64,000 nucleotides of DNA from Gemmatimonadota bacterium. Its GTDB lineage: Bacteria > Gemmatimonadota > Gemmatimonadetes > Gemmatimonadales > GWC2-71-9. The notes under the pieces were generated by a model. It was not told the DNA's origin, ran no database searches, and saw only the letters and a program-made list of their open reading frames with translations. The translations under genes and the position numbers were made by a program. Shown in pieces: positions 20,116 through 28,260 of this stretch. The stretch covers positions 51,583 to 115,582 of the forward strand of contig QHUM01000041.1 of the NCBI GenBank assembly GCA_003222135.1, in the 5' to 3' direction. Position 1 is the first letter of the stretch. Each line of letters opens with the position of its first letter.

Positions 20116-20685
20116 GTGTCCGTCCGACTGCTCGCGCTCATCCCTGTGACCGTGGCGATCAGCCTGGCGCTTTCCGCGGCCGTGGACGCCGTGGCCCTGC
20201 CGCTCTTCCTCGACACCACGGGGACGATCCTCGCGACGGCGCTCGCCGGACCGGTCGTGGGCATCGCGGTCGGCGTGCTGACCTCCGCCGTCAACACCCT
20301 CCGCAATCCGACGTTCTGGCCGTTCGTGGTGGTCCAAATCATCGTGGCGCTGTACGCCGGATTCGCGACGCGCGCCGGCCTGTTTCGCAGCCTCAAGACG
20401 GCGGTGCCGACCGGGCTCGGCCTCGGCGTGATCGCGTCGCTCACCTCTACACCCATCTCGTACTTCGTGTTCGGCTGCACGACGACGGGCGGGATCGCGC
20501 TCACCACTGCGCTCGGCCGAGCGCTCGGCCTGCCGCCCTTGGGTGCGTGCTTCTTTGGGAGCTTCGTCTCCGACTTCGGCGACAAGGCCGTCACCTTCGC
20601 CCTGGTGGCGGCGGTGCTGCACGCCCTGCCGCGTCGCACGGCGGCGCGCTTCCCGCTCGCGCTGCGCGCCATGGGCGCGACGTGA
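20116..20685 (+). CDS. ECF transporter substrate-binding (S) component
   Basis: 189-aa membrane protein with about five or six helices. The LFLDTTGTILATALAGPVVG segment near the start and the paired small-residue helices are typical of S-components of energy-coupling factor vitamin importers. The operon partners (T component and two ATPases) confirm the system. I do not recognise the specificity: it lacks an obvious riboflavin, biotin, thiamine or cobalt S-component signature, and no riboswitch is visible upstream. The GTG start was chosen for its CGGAAG ribosome site eight bases upstream and because the membrane segment follows immediately. Its TGA overlaps the next start. Confidence 0.8.
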   Translation: MSVRLLALIPVTVAISLALSAAVDAVALPLFLDTTGTILATALAGPVVGIAVGVLTSAVNTLRNPTFWPFVVVQIIVALYAGFATRAGLFRSLKTAVPTGLGLGVIASLTSTPISYFVFGCTTTGGIALTTALGRALGLPPLGACFFGSFVSDFGDKAVTFALVAAVLHALPRRTAARFPLALRAMGAT

Positions 20686-21350
20686 GCGCACTGCACCCCT
20701 TCTCCCTCCTGGCCATCGCCGCGGCGCTCCCGGCGTTCGCGTGGATCCTGCCGGCTCCTGGGGGAGGGCTCGCCACTGCGACGCTGGCGCTGGTCCTCGC
20801 ACTGGTCCCGGACGTGCGGGCGGGGGCGCGCGTGGTGCGGGTCGCCGTGCTGACGGCGGCGCCGTTCTGGCTCTTCCTGCTGCTGCTCCACGACCTCCCC
20901 ACGACGGTCGCCATGGGCCTGCGCATCACCACCATGGTCGCGAGCTTCGCGTGGCTCGTCGCGGCCCTTCCTCCCGACCGCTTGGTGGAGGCGATGGTGG
21001 CGCGCGGCTGGAGCCTCACGCTCGCGTATCTCTTCGCCGCGACGCTGTCGGCGGTTCCCGTGCTCAAGGCGCGCGCCCGGCGCATCGTCGAGGCGCAGCG
21101 CTGCCGCGGGCTCTCGCCGCGCGGCAGCGTCGCGAACCGGCTGCGGGCGCTGCGCGCCCTCGCCCTCCCCCTGGTGTTGTCTGCCCTCCACGAGGTGGAT
21201 GAGCGCGCCTTGGCGCTCGAAACGCGCGGCATGGGGAGCGGCGTGCACCGTACGCCGCTCGCCGCGCCGCCCGATCGCCCGCTGGAGCGGGCCGCGCGCT
21301 GGGCCCTGCTGCTGCTCTGCCTCGCCGCTGTGATCTGGCGCCTGGCATGA
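20682..21350 (+). CDS. ECF transporter transmembrane (T) component
   Basis: 222-aa EcfT/CbiQ-family scaffold that couples ATP hydrolysis to tilting of the S-component. The two coupling-helix Arg motifs are present: AQRCRG at residues 138-143 and ALETRG at 178-183. These insert into the grooves of the two ATPases. About five to six membrane helices, the last at the very C-terminus. GTG at 20682 overlaps the S-component stop (GTGA) and the stop overlaps EcfA1 (ATGA). Length is slightly below the usual 260 aa. Confidence 0.88.
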   Translation: MSALHPFSLLAIAAALPAFAWILPAPGGGLATATLALVLALVPDVRAGARVVRVAVLTAAPFWLFLLLLHDLPTTVAMGLRITTMVASFAWLVAALPPDRLVEAMVARGWSLTLAYLFAATLSAVPVLKARARRIVEAQRCRGLSPRGSVANRLRALRALALPLVLSALHEVDERALALETRGMGSGVHRTPLAAPPDRPLERAARWALLLLCLAAVIWRLA

Positions 21351-22123
21351 GGACCCTCGGGCTCGACGACGTCACGTTCTGGTATCCCGCCACCGCGAAC
21401 CCGGCGCTCGAGAACATCACGCTGGACGTGGGGCCGGGAGACATCGTGGCACTGGTGGGGAGGGGCGGAGCGGGGGCGTCCACGCTGCTGCTCGTCGCAG
21501 CGGGTCTGGCCCCGCGTGTGACCGGCGGACGGCTCGCGGGGACGGTGAGTCGAGGGGCCCGGGCCGGGATCGTGCTGCCGACGCCGTGGACGCAACTGTC
21601 GGGCATGGCGTTCACCGTGTGGGACGAGGTGGCGTTCGGCCCGGCGAACCTGGGGTGGCCGGGACACGCGATCACGCGCCACGTCGACCATGCGCTTGAG
21701 CGGCTGGAGATCGTGCCGCTCGCGTCGCGTGATCCGGCTACGCTGTCCGGTGGCGAGCTGCAGCGCGTGATCATCGCCGGCATTCTGGCGATGGATCCGG
21801 ACCTCGTGCTGTTGGACGAGCCGACCGCCGAGCTGGACCCCGAGGGTGCCCGGGCGGTGTGGCGACTGGTGCGCTCGCTCGCGGGGGAAGGGAAGGCCGT
21901 GCTCCTGGCGACGTCGGACGTCGACGCCCTCCCGGACGTGGCGGACCGCATCGTCTGGCTCGAGCAGGGGAGCGTGCGGGCGATGGGAGAGCCGTCGCTG
22001 CTCGCCGAGGACGCGCTGTGCGAGGCGGGTCTGGGCACGACCGTCGCGGACCTGTGGCGCGCGGCGGCGTTGCCCGCACCCTATCCGCTGACGGTGGTCG
22101 ACGCGGTACAACGATGGCGCTGA
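21347..22123 (+). CDS. ECF transporter ATPase A1 with a degenerate nucleotide site
   Basis: 258-aa ABC ATPase of the ECF type. The fold motifs are in place, but key residues are changed. Walker A reads GRGGAGAST (38-46), so the essential Lys is Ala44. The Q-loop position in GIVLPTPWTQL is Pro78 instead of Gln. The H-loop position in LLATSDVD is Ser190 instead of His. By contrast the signature LSGGE (133-137) and Walker B LVLLDEPTAELD (Glu158) are normal. This is not a pseudogene pattern: the frame is intact and coupled at both ends (ATGA in, 10-base overlap with A2 out). With A2 it should form one working and one dead ATP site. Confidence 0.9.
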   Translation: MRTLGLDDVTFWYPATANPALENITLDVGPGDIVALVGRGGAGASTLLLVAAGLAPRVTGGRLAGTVSRGARAGIVLPTPWTQLSGMAFTVWDEVAFGPANLGWPGHAITRHVDHALERLEIVPLASRDPATLSGGELQRVIIAGILAMDPDLVLLDEPTAELDPEGARAVWRLVRSLAGEGKAVLLATSDVDALPDVADRIVWLEQGSVRAMGEPSLLAEDALCEAGLGTTVADLWRAAALPAPYPLTVVDAVQRWR

Positions 22124-22944
22124 GTCGGGCACTCGCCTTCGACGGGGTGGCGTTCTCATACGGGAACGTCGCGGCGCTGAGCGACGTCTCGTTCGAGGTC
22201 GCCGCGGGGGAGCGCGTCGCACTGCTCGGCCGCAACGGCGCCGGCAAATCGACCATCGTCCGCCTCGTCACGGGTCTCGTCCACCCCGACGCAGGGAGCG
22301 TGTGGATCGGTGACTGGGACACCGCGGACCTCGCACCGGAGGACCTGGCGCGGCGCGTCGGCTCGGTGTTCCAGCACGCCGACCAGCAGCTGTTCGCGCG
22401 GACGCTGCGCGAGGACGTGGGCTTCGGACCGCGCGCGCTCGGCTTCCCGGCGCGCGAAGTCCGGCGCCGCACCGACGAGGCCCTCGACGCGCTCGATCTT
22501 CACGCCCATGCGGAGCAACACCCCTATGACTTGTCGCCGGCGTTGCGGAAGGTCGGGGCGCTCGCCGGAGCCCTCGCCCTCGAGCCTTCCCTCCTGGTCC
22601 TGGACGAGCCCACCGCGGGGCTCGACCGCGCCTGGCGCGCGCGCGTGGCGGACGCGTTGCGCGAGCACGCCGAGCGGGGTGCGGCGCTGCTGGTGGTGAC
22701 GCACGACCTCGCCTTCGCCGCCGAGACGCTGGAGCGCGGGATCGTGCTCGACCGCGGACGCCTCGCCTGCGACGAGCCGCTCGAGCGGCTGCTCACCTCG
22801 GCGGAGCGCCTCAAGCCGCTCGGTCTCGTTCCGCCACCGATTGCCGCGCTGTCGGTCGCGCTCGATCTGCCGGGGCGGCCGGTGCGCGAACGTGACGCCG
22901 CTCACACGCTGGCCCGCGTTGCCGGGGGTCGTTCCGCATCCTAG
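22114..22944 (+). CDS. ECF transporter ATPase A2 with a degenerate signature
   Basis: 276-aa partner of the preceding ATPase. Walker A GRNGAGKST (39-47, Lys45), Q-loop SVFQHADQQLF (Gln87), Walker B LLVLDEPTAGLD (Glu165) and H-loop VVTHD (His197) are all canonical. The signature, expected as LSGGQ, reads LSPAL (140-144) with RKVGALAGAL after it, so the gamma-phosphate-contacting glycines are lost. The changes complement those of A1 exactly. The start ATG 22114 overlaps A1 by ten bases. The C-terminal about 60 residues after the NBD fit the ECF ATPase family. Confidence 0.9.
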   Translation: MALSRALAFDGVAFSYGNVAALSDVSFEVAAGERVALLGRNGAGKSTIVRLVTGLVHPDAGSVWIGDWDTADLAPEDLARRVGSVFQHADQQLFARTLREDVGFGPRALGFPAREVRRRTDEALDALDLHAHAEQHPYDLSPALRKVGALAGALALEPSLLVLDEPTAGLDRAWRARVADALREHAERGAALLVVTHDLAFAAETLERGIVLDRGRLACDEPLERLLTSAERLKPLGLVPPPIAALSVALDLPGRPVRERDAAHTLARVAGGRSAS

Positions 22945-22960
22945 ATTGCTCGCTCGTTGT

Positions 22961-24721
22961 ATGGCGACTCTCGACACGATTGCGACACGCTTCGCGCGCT
23001 GCGTAGAGCTGTTTCGCGACCCGGGGGCGAAGGAAGCCCAGAAGTTGGAATTCCGGGCGCTGCTCGGGCTGCTCAAGGAGCTCCCGGTCACACTCACGGT
23101 CGTGGCCGGCCGGCTCGAGCTGAACGGCGTGCCATGCCAGGCGGCCGCGCTCACCGGACTGATCCAGCGACTCGACCTGCACGGCGTGGGCACGATCGCC
23201 CTGCCGCAGAACCCGGCGCCCGCCCCGCTGTTCGACGTGCTCCGAGTGCTGGCCGACCAGCCCGGCCTGGAAGACTTCGCCACGCGCCTCGGCGGGTCGG
23301 GCGCGGCCGAGATTCGCGTCACGAGTGCGGGCGAGGCCCCGCCCCCCGCACCGCCGGCCCAGCCGCGTCCCCCGCAAGATGGCGTCGGCCCTGTCGCGCC
23401 GGTCATCCCTTCCCCGGACGCCACCCGGCCCGCCGTGCCGACCCTCGGGACCGACGGCATCCTCCGCGGGGAAGCGATGCGGGACATCCGGTCGGTACAC
23501 CTGAGCGGCGTCCCGATGGTGACGCACGATCCACCGCCCCCGCCGGCCGCGCGCGCGCTGCCTGGCGAGCAGGCAGCGCAGTCCGCCGAGCCCCACGAGC
23601 CGACGTTCTCCCCGTCGCACCCCCAGACGCCCCAGACCCCCTCCGCCGCCCCGGTGCCTCCTGCCGCGCCACCAGCGGCTCGATCGGCGGCGACGCCGGG
23701 GGCGCGCGCGGCGTCCCCGCAACCTCCGGCCGGCGCCGTCGGAGTGCTCGCCGAGCTGGCACACAACCCGGCAGGCGCGAACGTCGGGGACCTCCTCGCC
23801 ACCGTGATCGACCAGGCCGAGGCCGCCCTCAAGCGCAACCGTCTCGAGGAGGTATTGCGGCTCGTCGCGGGGATCGCGCGGATCGAGGAGGGCCTCCCCG
23901 ACGGGAGCGGCGCGCGCCGCCAGTACGCGATCGCCGTGCGCCGCATCTGCACCAAACCGGTGGTGGAAGCGGTGGCGCGCCTCGTGGGCGCGCCGAAGCA
24001 CCGCGCCGAGGCGACGCTGGCGTTGCGGCGGGCCGGCGCCGACGCCGTGGAGGTGCTGCTTCGCATGCTGGTCGCGGCGCCGGGCATGAGCGAGCGGCGC
24101 GCGGTGTTCGACGCGTTGACGCAAATGACGGAGGGCATGGAGCAGGTGGTGCAGATGCTGGACCACCCCGAGTGGTTCGTGGTCCGCAACGTGGCGGAGC
24201 TGGCGGGGGAGCTGGGGATGGAAGCGGCCATCCCGGCGCTCAGCCGGCAGCTCGATCACGCCGACGAGCGCGTCCGTAAAGCGGTGGCGATGGGGCTCGC
24301 GAAAATCGGGTCGCGCAACGCCGCCGAGCCGCTGCGCCGGGCGCTGCGCGACAAGTCGCCGGAAGTCCGCATGCAGGTGGCGCTCGGGATCGGCGGCCGC
24401 AAGTCGAGCGCCCTGGCGATGCCGCTCGTCGTCGCGATGGAGGAGGAGACGGATGAGGCCGTACAGCGGGAGCTGGTGCTGGCGCTGGGGCGGATCGGGA
24501 GCCCGGACGCAGTGCAGGCGCTGATCAAGTTCGCGCAGCCCACGGGCCGGATCTTCGGTCGCAAGCCGGCGGGCTTGCGCGCCGCGGCGGTCGAAGCGCT
24601 GCGGCTCGCCGCGACCCCCGCGGCGGTCGGGACGCTGCAGGGCCTCTCCGACGACGGGGATAAACAGGTGAGGGCGGCCGCGCGGGCCGCCCTCGGGGAG
24701 CTCAAGAAGAAACCGTCCTAG
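22961..24721 (+). CDS. HEAT-repeat protein with Pro/Ala-rich linker
   Basis: 586-aa protein in three parts. Residues 1-125 form a mixed helical N-terminal domain (FARCVELFRDPGAKEAQKLE, then LPVTLTVVAGRLELNGV). Residues about 125-265 are a low-complexity Pro/Ala linker. Residues about 265-586 are helical repeats, at least four of them clear HEAT-type units (AIPALSRQLDHADERVRKAVAMGLAKIG, AAEPLRRALRDKSPEVRMQVALGIG and similar, each broken here). There is no signal peptide or enzyme motif. It is probably a protein-binding scaffold. It begins 17 bases after the ECF operon and may be read through from it; a functional link is unproven. Confidence 0.82.
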   Translation: MATLDTIATRFARCVELFRDPGAKEAQKLEFRALLGLLKELPVTLTVVAGRLELNGVPCQAAALTGLIQRLDLHGVGTIALPQNPAPAPLFDVLRVLADQPGLEDFATRLGGSGAAEIRVTSAGEAPPPAPPAQPRPPQDGVGPVAPVIPSPDATRPAVPTLGTDGILRGEAMRDIRSVHLSGVPMVTHDPPPPPAARALPGEQAAQSAEPHEPTFSPSHPQTPQTPSAAPVPPAAPPAARSAATPGARAASPQPPAGAVGVLAELAHNPAGANVGDLLATVIDQAEAALKRNRLEEVLRLVAGIARIEEGLPDGSGARRQYAIAVRRICTKPVVEAVARLVGAPKHRAEATLALRRAGADAVEVLLRMLVAAPGMSERRAVFDALTQMTEGMEQVVQMLDHPEWFVVRNVAELAGELGMEAAIPALSRQLDHADERVRKAVAMGLAKIGSRNAAEPLRRALRDKSPEVRMQVALGIGGRKSSALAMPLVVAMEEETDEAVQRELVLALGRIGSPDAVQALIKFAQPTGRIFGRKPAGLRAAAVEALRLAATPAAVGTLQGLSDDGDKQVRAAARAALGELKKKPS

Positions 24722-24733
24722 GTCGGATGCCGG

Positions 24734-25195
24734 TCACATCATGCGTGACGAGTCTGACCGGCCCTTCGACCCGCCCAGCGCCCAGCTCCCCGGCCCGCCG
24801 AAGGCGATGCACAGCGATGCCGCGATGAGCGTCAGGTTGTACTCGTAGCCGCGTCGCATCGGGTCCCCGAAGTGGAACACGTCGAACCCCGCGGCGAAGT
24901 GGCCGCCCGTTACGCCCGCGATGACCATGTAGAGGGCGAGCAGCCAGCCCAGCGGCGCCGCGGCGACCCCGAGGATCAACGCCAGGCCGCCCCCTGCCTC
25001 GATCAGCATCCCGACCCAGGCCATCAGTCCCGGCATCGGGAAGTGCAGCACGTCCCGCAGCATCCCCGACCACCCCGCCATGCCCGGTCCCGGGAACGGG
25101 GGACCGATGAGCTTGCCGAGGCCATGCATCAGGAAGACGACCCCCACCACAACGCGCAGAATGAAGAGGCCGAGTGCCGCATTGTTGCCCTTCAT
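24734..25195 (-). CDS. DoxX-family membrane protein
   Basis: 153-aa protein with four membrane helices and the DoxX pattern: FILRVVVGVVFLMHGLGKL at the N-terminus and AWVGMLIEAGGGLALILG in the middle. The family includes quinol-oxidase-associated and stress-linked proteins, but most members have no assigned reaction. A hydrophilic tail carries basic and Ser residues. It converges with the HEAT gene (12 bases apart) and follows the M42 peptidase gene by 16 bases. Confidence 0.9.
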   Translation of the reverse strand: MKGNNAALGLFILRVVVGVVFLMHGLGKLIGPPFPGPGMAGWSGMLRDVLHFPMPGLMAWVGMLIEAGGGLALILGVAAAPLGWLLALYMVIAGVTGGHFAAGFDVFHFGDPMRRGYEYNLTLIAASLCIAFGGPGSWALGGSKGRSDSSRMM

Positions 25196-25211
25196 GGCGT
25201 CCCTCCTCCCG

Positions 25212-26282
25212 TCAGGCGGGAATGAAGTTGACTTTGGGATCGAGCCGGCGCGCGAACGCCGCGAGCAGCCGCGCCGCGCGCTCCAGGTCCTCCACGGCGA
25301 CCATCTCGTTGGGGCTGTGCATGTAGCGGTTGGGGACGCTCACGAGCCCTGTCGGAACGCCGCGCAGCACGTTGTAGATGGCGTCCGCATCAGTGCTGGT
25401 GTCGTGCGGCGCGGCCTGAACGCTGTAGGGGATCTGCTCCTGCTCGGCGCACTGCACCAGCATCTCGAACACCACCGGGCTCACCGAGGAGCCGCGCGCC
25501 AGCACCGGCCCGCCGCCCAGCTTGTGCTCTCCCGCCCGCTTCTTCTCGGCGCCGGGGTAGTCGGTCGCGTGCGTGACGTCCACTACGAGCGCGACCTGCG
25601 GGTCGAGCCCGACCGCGCTGGTGCGCGCGCCGCCGCCCGTCCAGGCGATCTCCTCGCGCGTCGTGGCCACCGCGAACACCGCCGCGTGCTTGGGCCGATC
25701 CTTCGCCAAGAGCCGCAGCACCTCGGCCACGACGTATGCCCCGATGCGGTTATCGATGCTGCGCGACACGATGCGCCCGTTCGGCAGCTCCTGCACATCC
25801 GCGTCGAGCACCGCCGGATCGGCCACCCGCACGCGCTCGAGCGTCTCCGCCCGGTTGGCGGCGCCGATGTCGATCCACAGGTCGGTGATCTTGGTGACCT
25901 TGTCCATGTCCTCCTTCTTCATCAGGTGGATCGCCTGCTTGCCGACCACGCCGCGCACCGGGCCCTTCGGTCCGGCGATCACCACCCGCTGCCCGACCAA
26001 CACCTGCGAATCCCACCCGCCGATCCCCGCGAAGTAGAGGTACCCATCGTCATCGACGTGTGTCACCTGGAGCCCGATTTCGTCGATGTGACCGGCGAGC
26101 ATGAGGCGCGGCGTGCCCCCGGGGTTCAACGCGGCAACCGAGTTGCCGTGCACATCGGCCTTCACCTCGTCCGCGAACGCCTTCACCTCCTCGCGCCACA
26201 CGCGGGCGGGCGCGGTCTCGAAGCCTGAGGGTCCCGGGCTGTCCAGCAGGTGCTTCAGGAATTCCAACGTCGGTTTGGTCAT
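25212..26282 (-). CDS. M42-family metalloaminopeptidase
   Basis: 356-aa di-metal aminopeptidase (FrvX/CelM/TET type). Ligands are visible in order: AGHIDEIG (His65, Asp67), SRSIDNRIGAYV (bridging Asp), TTREEIAWTGG (catalytic and metal Glu), DVTHATD (Asp) and NRYMHSPNEM (His). These enzymes form large tetrahedral complexes that trim peptides in the cytoplasm. ATG 26280-26282 overlaps the CapA gene's TGA. Length is normal. Confidence 0.95.
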   Translation of the reverse strand: MTKPTLEFLKHLLDSPGPSGFETAPARVWREEVKAFADEVKADVHGNSVAALNPGGTPRLMLAGHIDEIGLQVTHVDDDGYLYFAGIGGWDSQVLVGQRVVIAGPKGPVRGVVGKQAIHLMKKEDMDKVTKITDLWIDIGAANRAETLERVRVADPAVLDADVQELPNGRIVSRSIDNRIGAYVVAEVLRLLAKDRPKHAAVFAVATTREEIAWTGGGARTSAVGLDPQVALVVDVTHATDYPGAEKKRAGEHKLGGGPVLARGSSVSPVVFEMLVQCAEQEQIPYSVQAAPHDTSTDADAIYNVLRGVPTGLVSVPNRYMHSPNEMVAVEDLERAARLLAAFARRLDPKVNFIPA

Positions 26283-27268
26283 GGGTGCGCTGAGGTGGAG
26301 AGCGGAATGCCGAGCCGGCGGCGGACGCTGTCGGCGGCCGCACCGGTCGCAAGCGTGGGCTGGTGGTCGACTCGGACGGGGATCGCCGACAGGCGCATCC
26401 GCTTGTCCGGTCTCACGACGACCCGCAGGATCGCCGAGAGCCGTGTCCACGGATCGTTCTGCAGGAAGACGAAGTTGCCGAGCGACTGGACGATCGGCTT
26501 GCCCTTGTATCGTACGACAGGCTGCAGGACATGGGGGTGATGTGCGAGCACCAGGTCGGCGCCGGCGTCGACGAGGCCGTACAGGAGATCCTGGTGGTAC
26601 TTGGGCGGCGTGTCCACGAATTCCTTGCCGCCGTGCACGCTCACGACGACCAGGTCGACGCGGCCGGTTTGCTTCAGGTCGCGGATCGCCGGGAAGATCC
26701 ACGCCGTGTCTCCCCAGGCGACGTAGTTCGCGCCGGCATGGCGGTAAAACGTATACGGGGCCGGGTTCCAGGCACGCGTGATCGCGAAAAAGGCGACGCG
26801 CCAGGCCCCGCGCCGCACGATCACCGGTTGCTCGGCCATGTCGCGACCGAACCCCGAGCCCACGAACAGCACCCCGGCCCGCGTGAGCTGACGCATCGTT
26901 TCCTGGAGCGTGGCTTCTCCGCCGTCCCACGCGTGATTGTTGGCGGTGCTCACGATGTCGAACCCGGCTTCGGCCAGGGCCGCGGCCGCGACGGGCGGGG
27001 CGGTGAAGGCCGCGCCCGAGTCGTCCACCTGGCTGGTGTCCGCCGCAATCGGACTCTCCAGGTTGCCGAAGGTGATGTCCGCGCCGCGCAACGTGTCGAG
27101 CAGCGGGCGAAACGAGTACAACGTATCTCCCGCGATCAGCCGCTCACGCGCCGTGCGCCGCCCCAGGTTGATGTCACCGACGGCGTATAGGCGGAGCGTG
27201 CCCCGAGCCGGGGGCGCCTGCAGCACGGCCAGCAGCACGTTGCACGCAGCCAGGACGTTCCCCGTCAT
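26279..27268 (-). CDS. CapA-family protein (PgsA-like metallophosphoesterase fold)
   Basis: 329-aa protein with a weak N-terminal signal sequence. Family motifs are AVGDINLGRR, FGNLESPIA, STANNHAWDGG, VSVHGGKEF, LVLAHHPHVLQP and QSLGNFVF; the His/Asp/Asn set is that of metallophosphoesterase-like CapA proteins. Members are known from poly-gamma-glutamate capsule operons, but isolated copies like this are common and their role is unclear. No pgsB or pgsC genes lie near. It shares an ATGA junction with the M42 gene. Confidence 0.9.
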   Translation of the reverse strand: MTGNVLAACNVLLAVLQAPPARGTLRLYAVGDINLGRRTARERLIAGDTLYSFRPLLDTLRGADITFGNLESPIAADTSQVDDSGAAFTAPPVAAAALAEAGFDIVSTANNHAWDGGEATLQETMRQLTRAGVLFVGSGFGRDMAEQPVIVRRGAWRVAFFAITRAWNPAPYTFYRHAGANYVAWGDTAWIFPAIRDLKQTGRVDLVVVSVHGGKEFVDTPPKYHQDLLYGLVDAGADLVLAHHPHVLQPVVRYKGKPIVQSLGNFVFLQNDPWTRLSAILRVVVRPDKRMRLSAIPVRVDHQPTLATGAAADSVRRRLGIPLSTSAHP

Positions 27269-27302
27269 AGCCGTCGAATCTCAACGAACTTGCGTGCCAC
27301 CG

Positions 27303-28187
27303 TCAACCGTGCATCAACCGCGCGAGGATGCTCGCGGCTTCGACGAGGCGCGGCCCCGGGCGTGAAGTATAGGCGTTGCCGTCGAGAAACTCGACGCGCC
27401 GGTCGAACAGGGTCCGCGCGTCGCGGTCCGTGATCAGGGCCAGCTCGCGGCGCGCCCGCTCCACGTCGAAGCCGCACAGCGCGACGACCACGAGATCGGG
27501 CACTAGCGCGCTGAGCTCCCGCCACGAGCGCTTCACGGACCGCCCCCCGGCTACGCCGCCGATGTCCTCGCCCCCGGCGATCTCGATCAGCTCGGGCACC
27601 CAGTGCCCGGCGACGTAGGGCGGGTCGAGCCACTCCAGAACCAGGACCCGGGGCCGCGGTAGGGGCGCGGCATGCTGCGCCCCTAGACCGTTCGAACGGG
27701 GCAGGGCTGCCTCCCGTATGCGCCGCACCCGGTAGGCCAGGCCCGCGATCAGCTCGTCCGCTTCGTCGCGCAGCTCCATGGCCTCGCCCACCTTGCGCAC
27801 GTCGACGAGCACCTCGCCGAGCGTGTGCGCGTGGAGCGTCACGACCCAGGGTGTGAGACGGAGCGAGGCGACGATACCAGCGAGCTGCTCCTGGCCTACC
27901 GCACAGACGTCGCAGATCGCCTGTCCGATGATGACGTCCGGGCGCAGCCGGCCGACCAGCTCCACGTCCACTTCGACCGTCGCGGCACCCTCGCGCTTCG
28001 CCGCCGCCAGCGCGCGGTCGATCTCGCCGGAGGGGAGATCGGTGTCGAGGCGCGACCGGGTCACGCGCGGCAGGGCGCGCACCTCGGGCGGATAGTCGCA
28101 TTCGTGCGTCACGCCGACGAGGCGCCCGAGCGCCCCCAGGGCGGCCACGATCTCGGTGGCGGCGGGCAACAGCGAAATGACGCGCAT
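27303..28187 (-). CDS. BtuF-like cobalamin/metal-chelate binding protein without signal peptide
   Basis: 294-aa protein of the periplasmic-binding (helical backbone) class III type. It starts MRVISLLPAATEIVAALG and has VTHECDYPPEV, DVIIGQAICDVC and LEWLDPPYVAGHWVPELIEIAGG. The absence of a signal peptide puts it in the cytoplasmic subgroup often annotated cobalamin-binding, of uncertain role. In the linker between lobes, codons for about residues 167-175 (GLGAQHAAP) come from a 26-bp palindrome that also occurs just upstream of the gene. The insertion keeps the frame. Start ATG 28185-28187. Confidence 0.85.
   Translation of the reverse strand: MRVISLLPAATEIVAALGALGRLVGVTHECDYPPEVRALPRVTRSRLDTDLPSGEIDRALAAAKREGAATVEVDVELVGRLRPDVIIGQAICDVCAVGQEQLAGIVASLRLTPWVVTLHAHTLGEVLVDVRKVGEAMELRDEADELIAGLAYRVRRIREAALPRSNGLGAQHAAPLPRPRVLVLEWLDPPYVAGHWVPELIEIAGGEDIGGVAGGRSVKRSWRELSALVPDLVVVALCGFDVERARRELALITDRDARTLFDRRVEFLDGNAYTSRPGPRLVEAASILARLMHG
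27660..27685. repeat. 26-bp palindromic repeat inside the BtuF-like gene
   Basis: Near-perfect inverted repeat centred on GCATGC with outer arms TAGGGGCGC and GCGCCCCTA; one base pair is mismatched. It is in frame within the coding sequence and adds Gly/Ala/His/Pro residues at an interdomain linker. A second copy lies at 28219-28246. This is consistent with a small dispersed REP-like element. Confidence 0.75.
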
Positions 28188-28218
28188 CGCTATCCACGCA
28201 GAGCACGCATGCCGAAAT

Positions 28219-28246
28219 GTAGGGGTGCAGCATGCTGCGCCCCTAC
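28219..28246. repeat. 28-bp palindromic repeat upstream of the BtuF-like gene
   Basis: Second copy of the repeat at 27660-27685: arms GTAGGGGTGCAGC and GCTGCGCCCCTAC around CATG, with one mismatch between arms. It lies between the OPT transporter stop and the BtuF-like start, so its transcript could fold as a hairpin between the two genes. No T-run follows, which argues against a standard terminator. Confidence 0.75.
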
Positions 28247-28260
28247 GGTGCGCGGCCCGG

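Noticed and set aside
21347..22123. EcfA1 as a decaying pseudogene because of its Walker A change
   Set aside because: The frame is full length, coupled at both ends, keeps LSGGE and Walker B, and its losses mirror those of A2.
28219..28246. Palindrome as an intrinsic terminator for the OPT gene
   Set aside because: The hairpin is stable but no T-run follows on either strand, and the same palindrome occurs inside a coding region.
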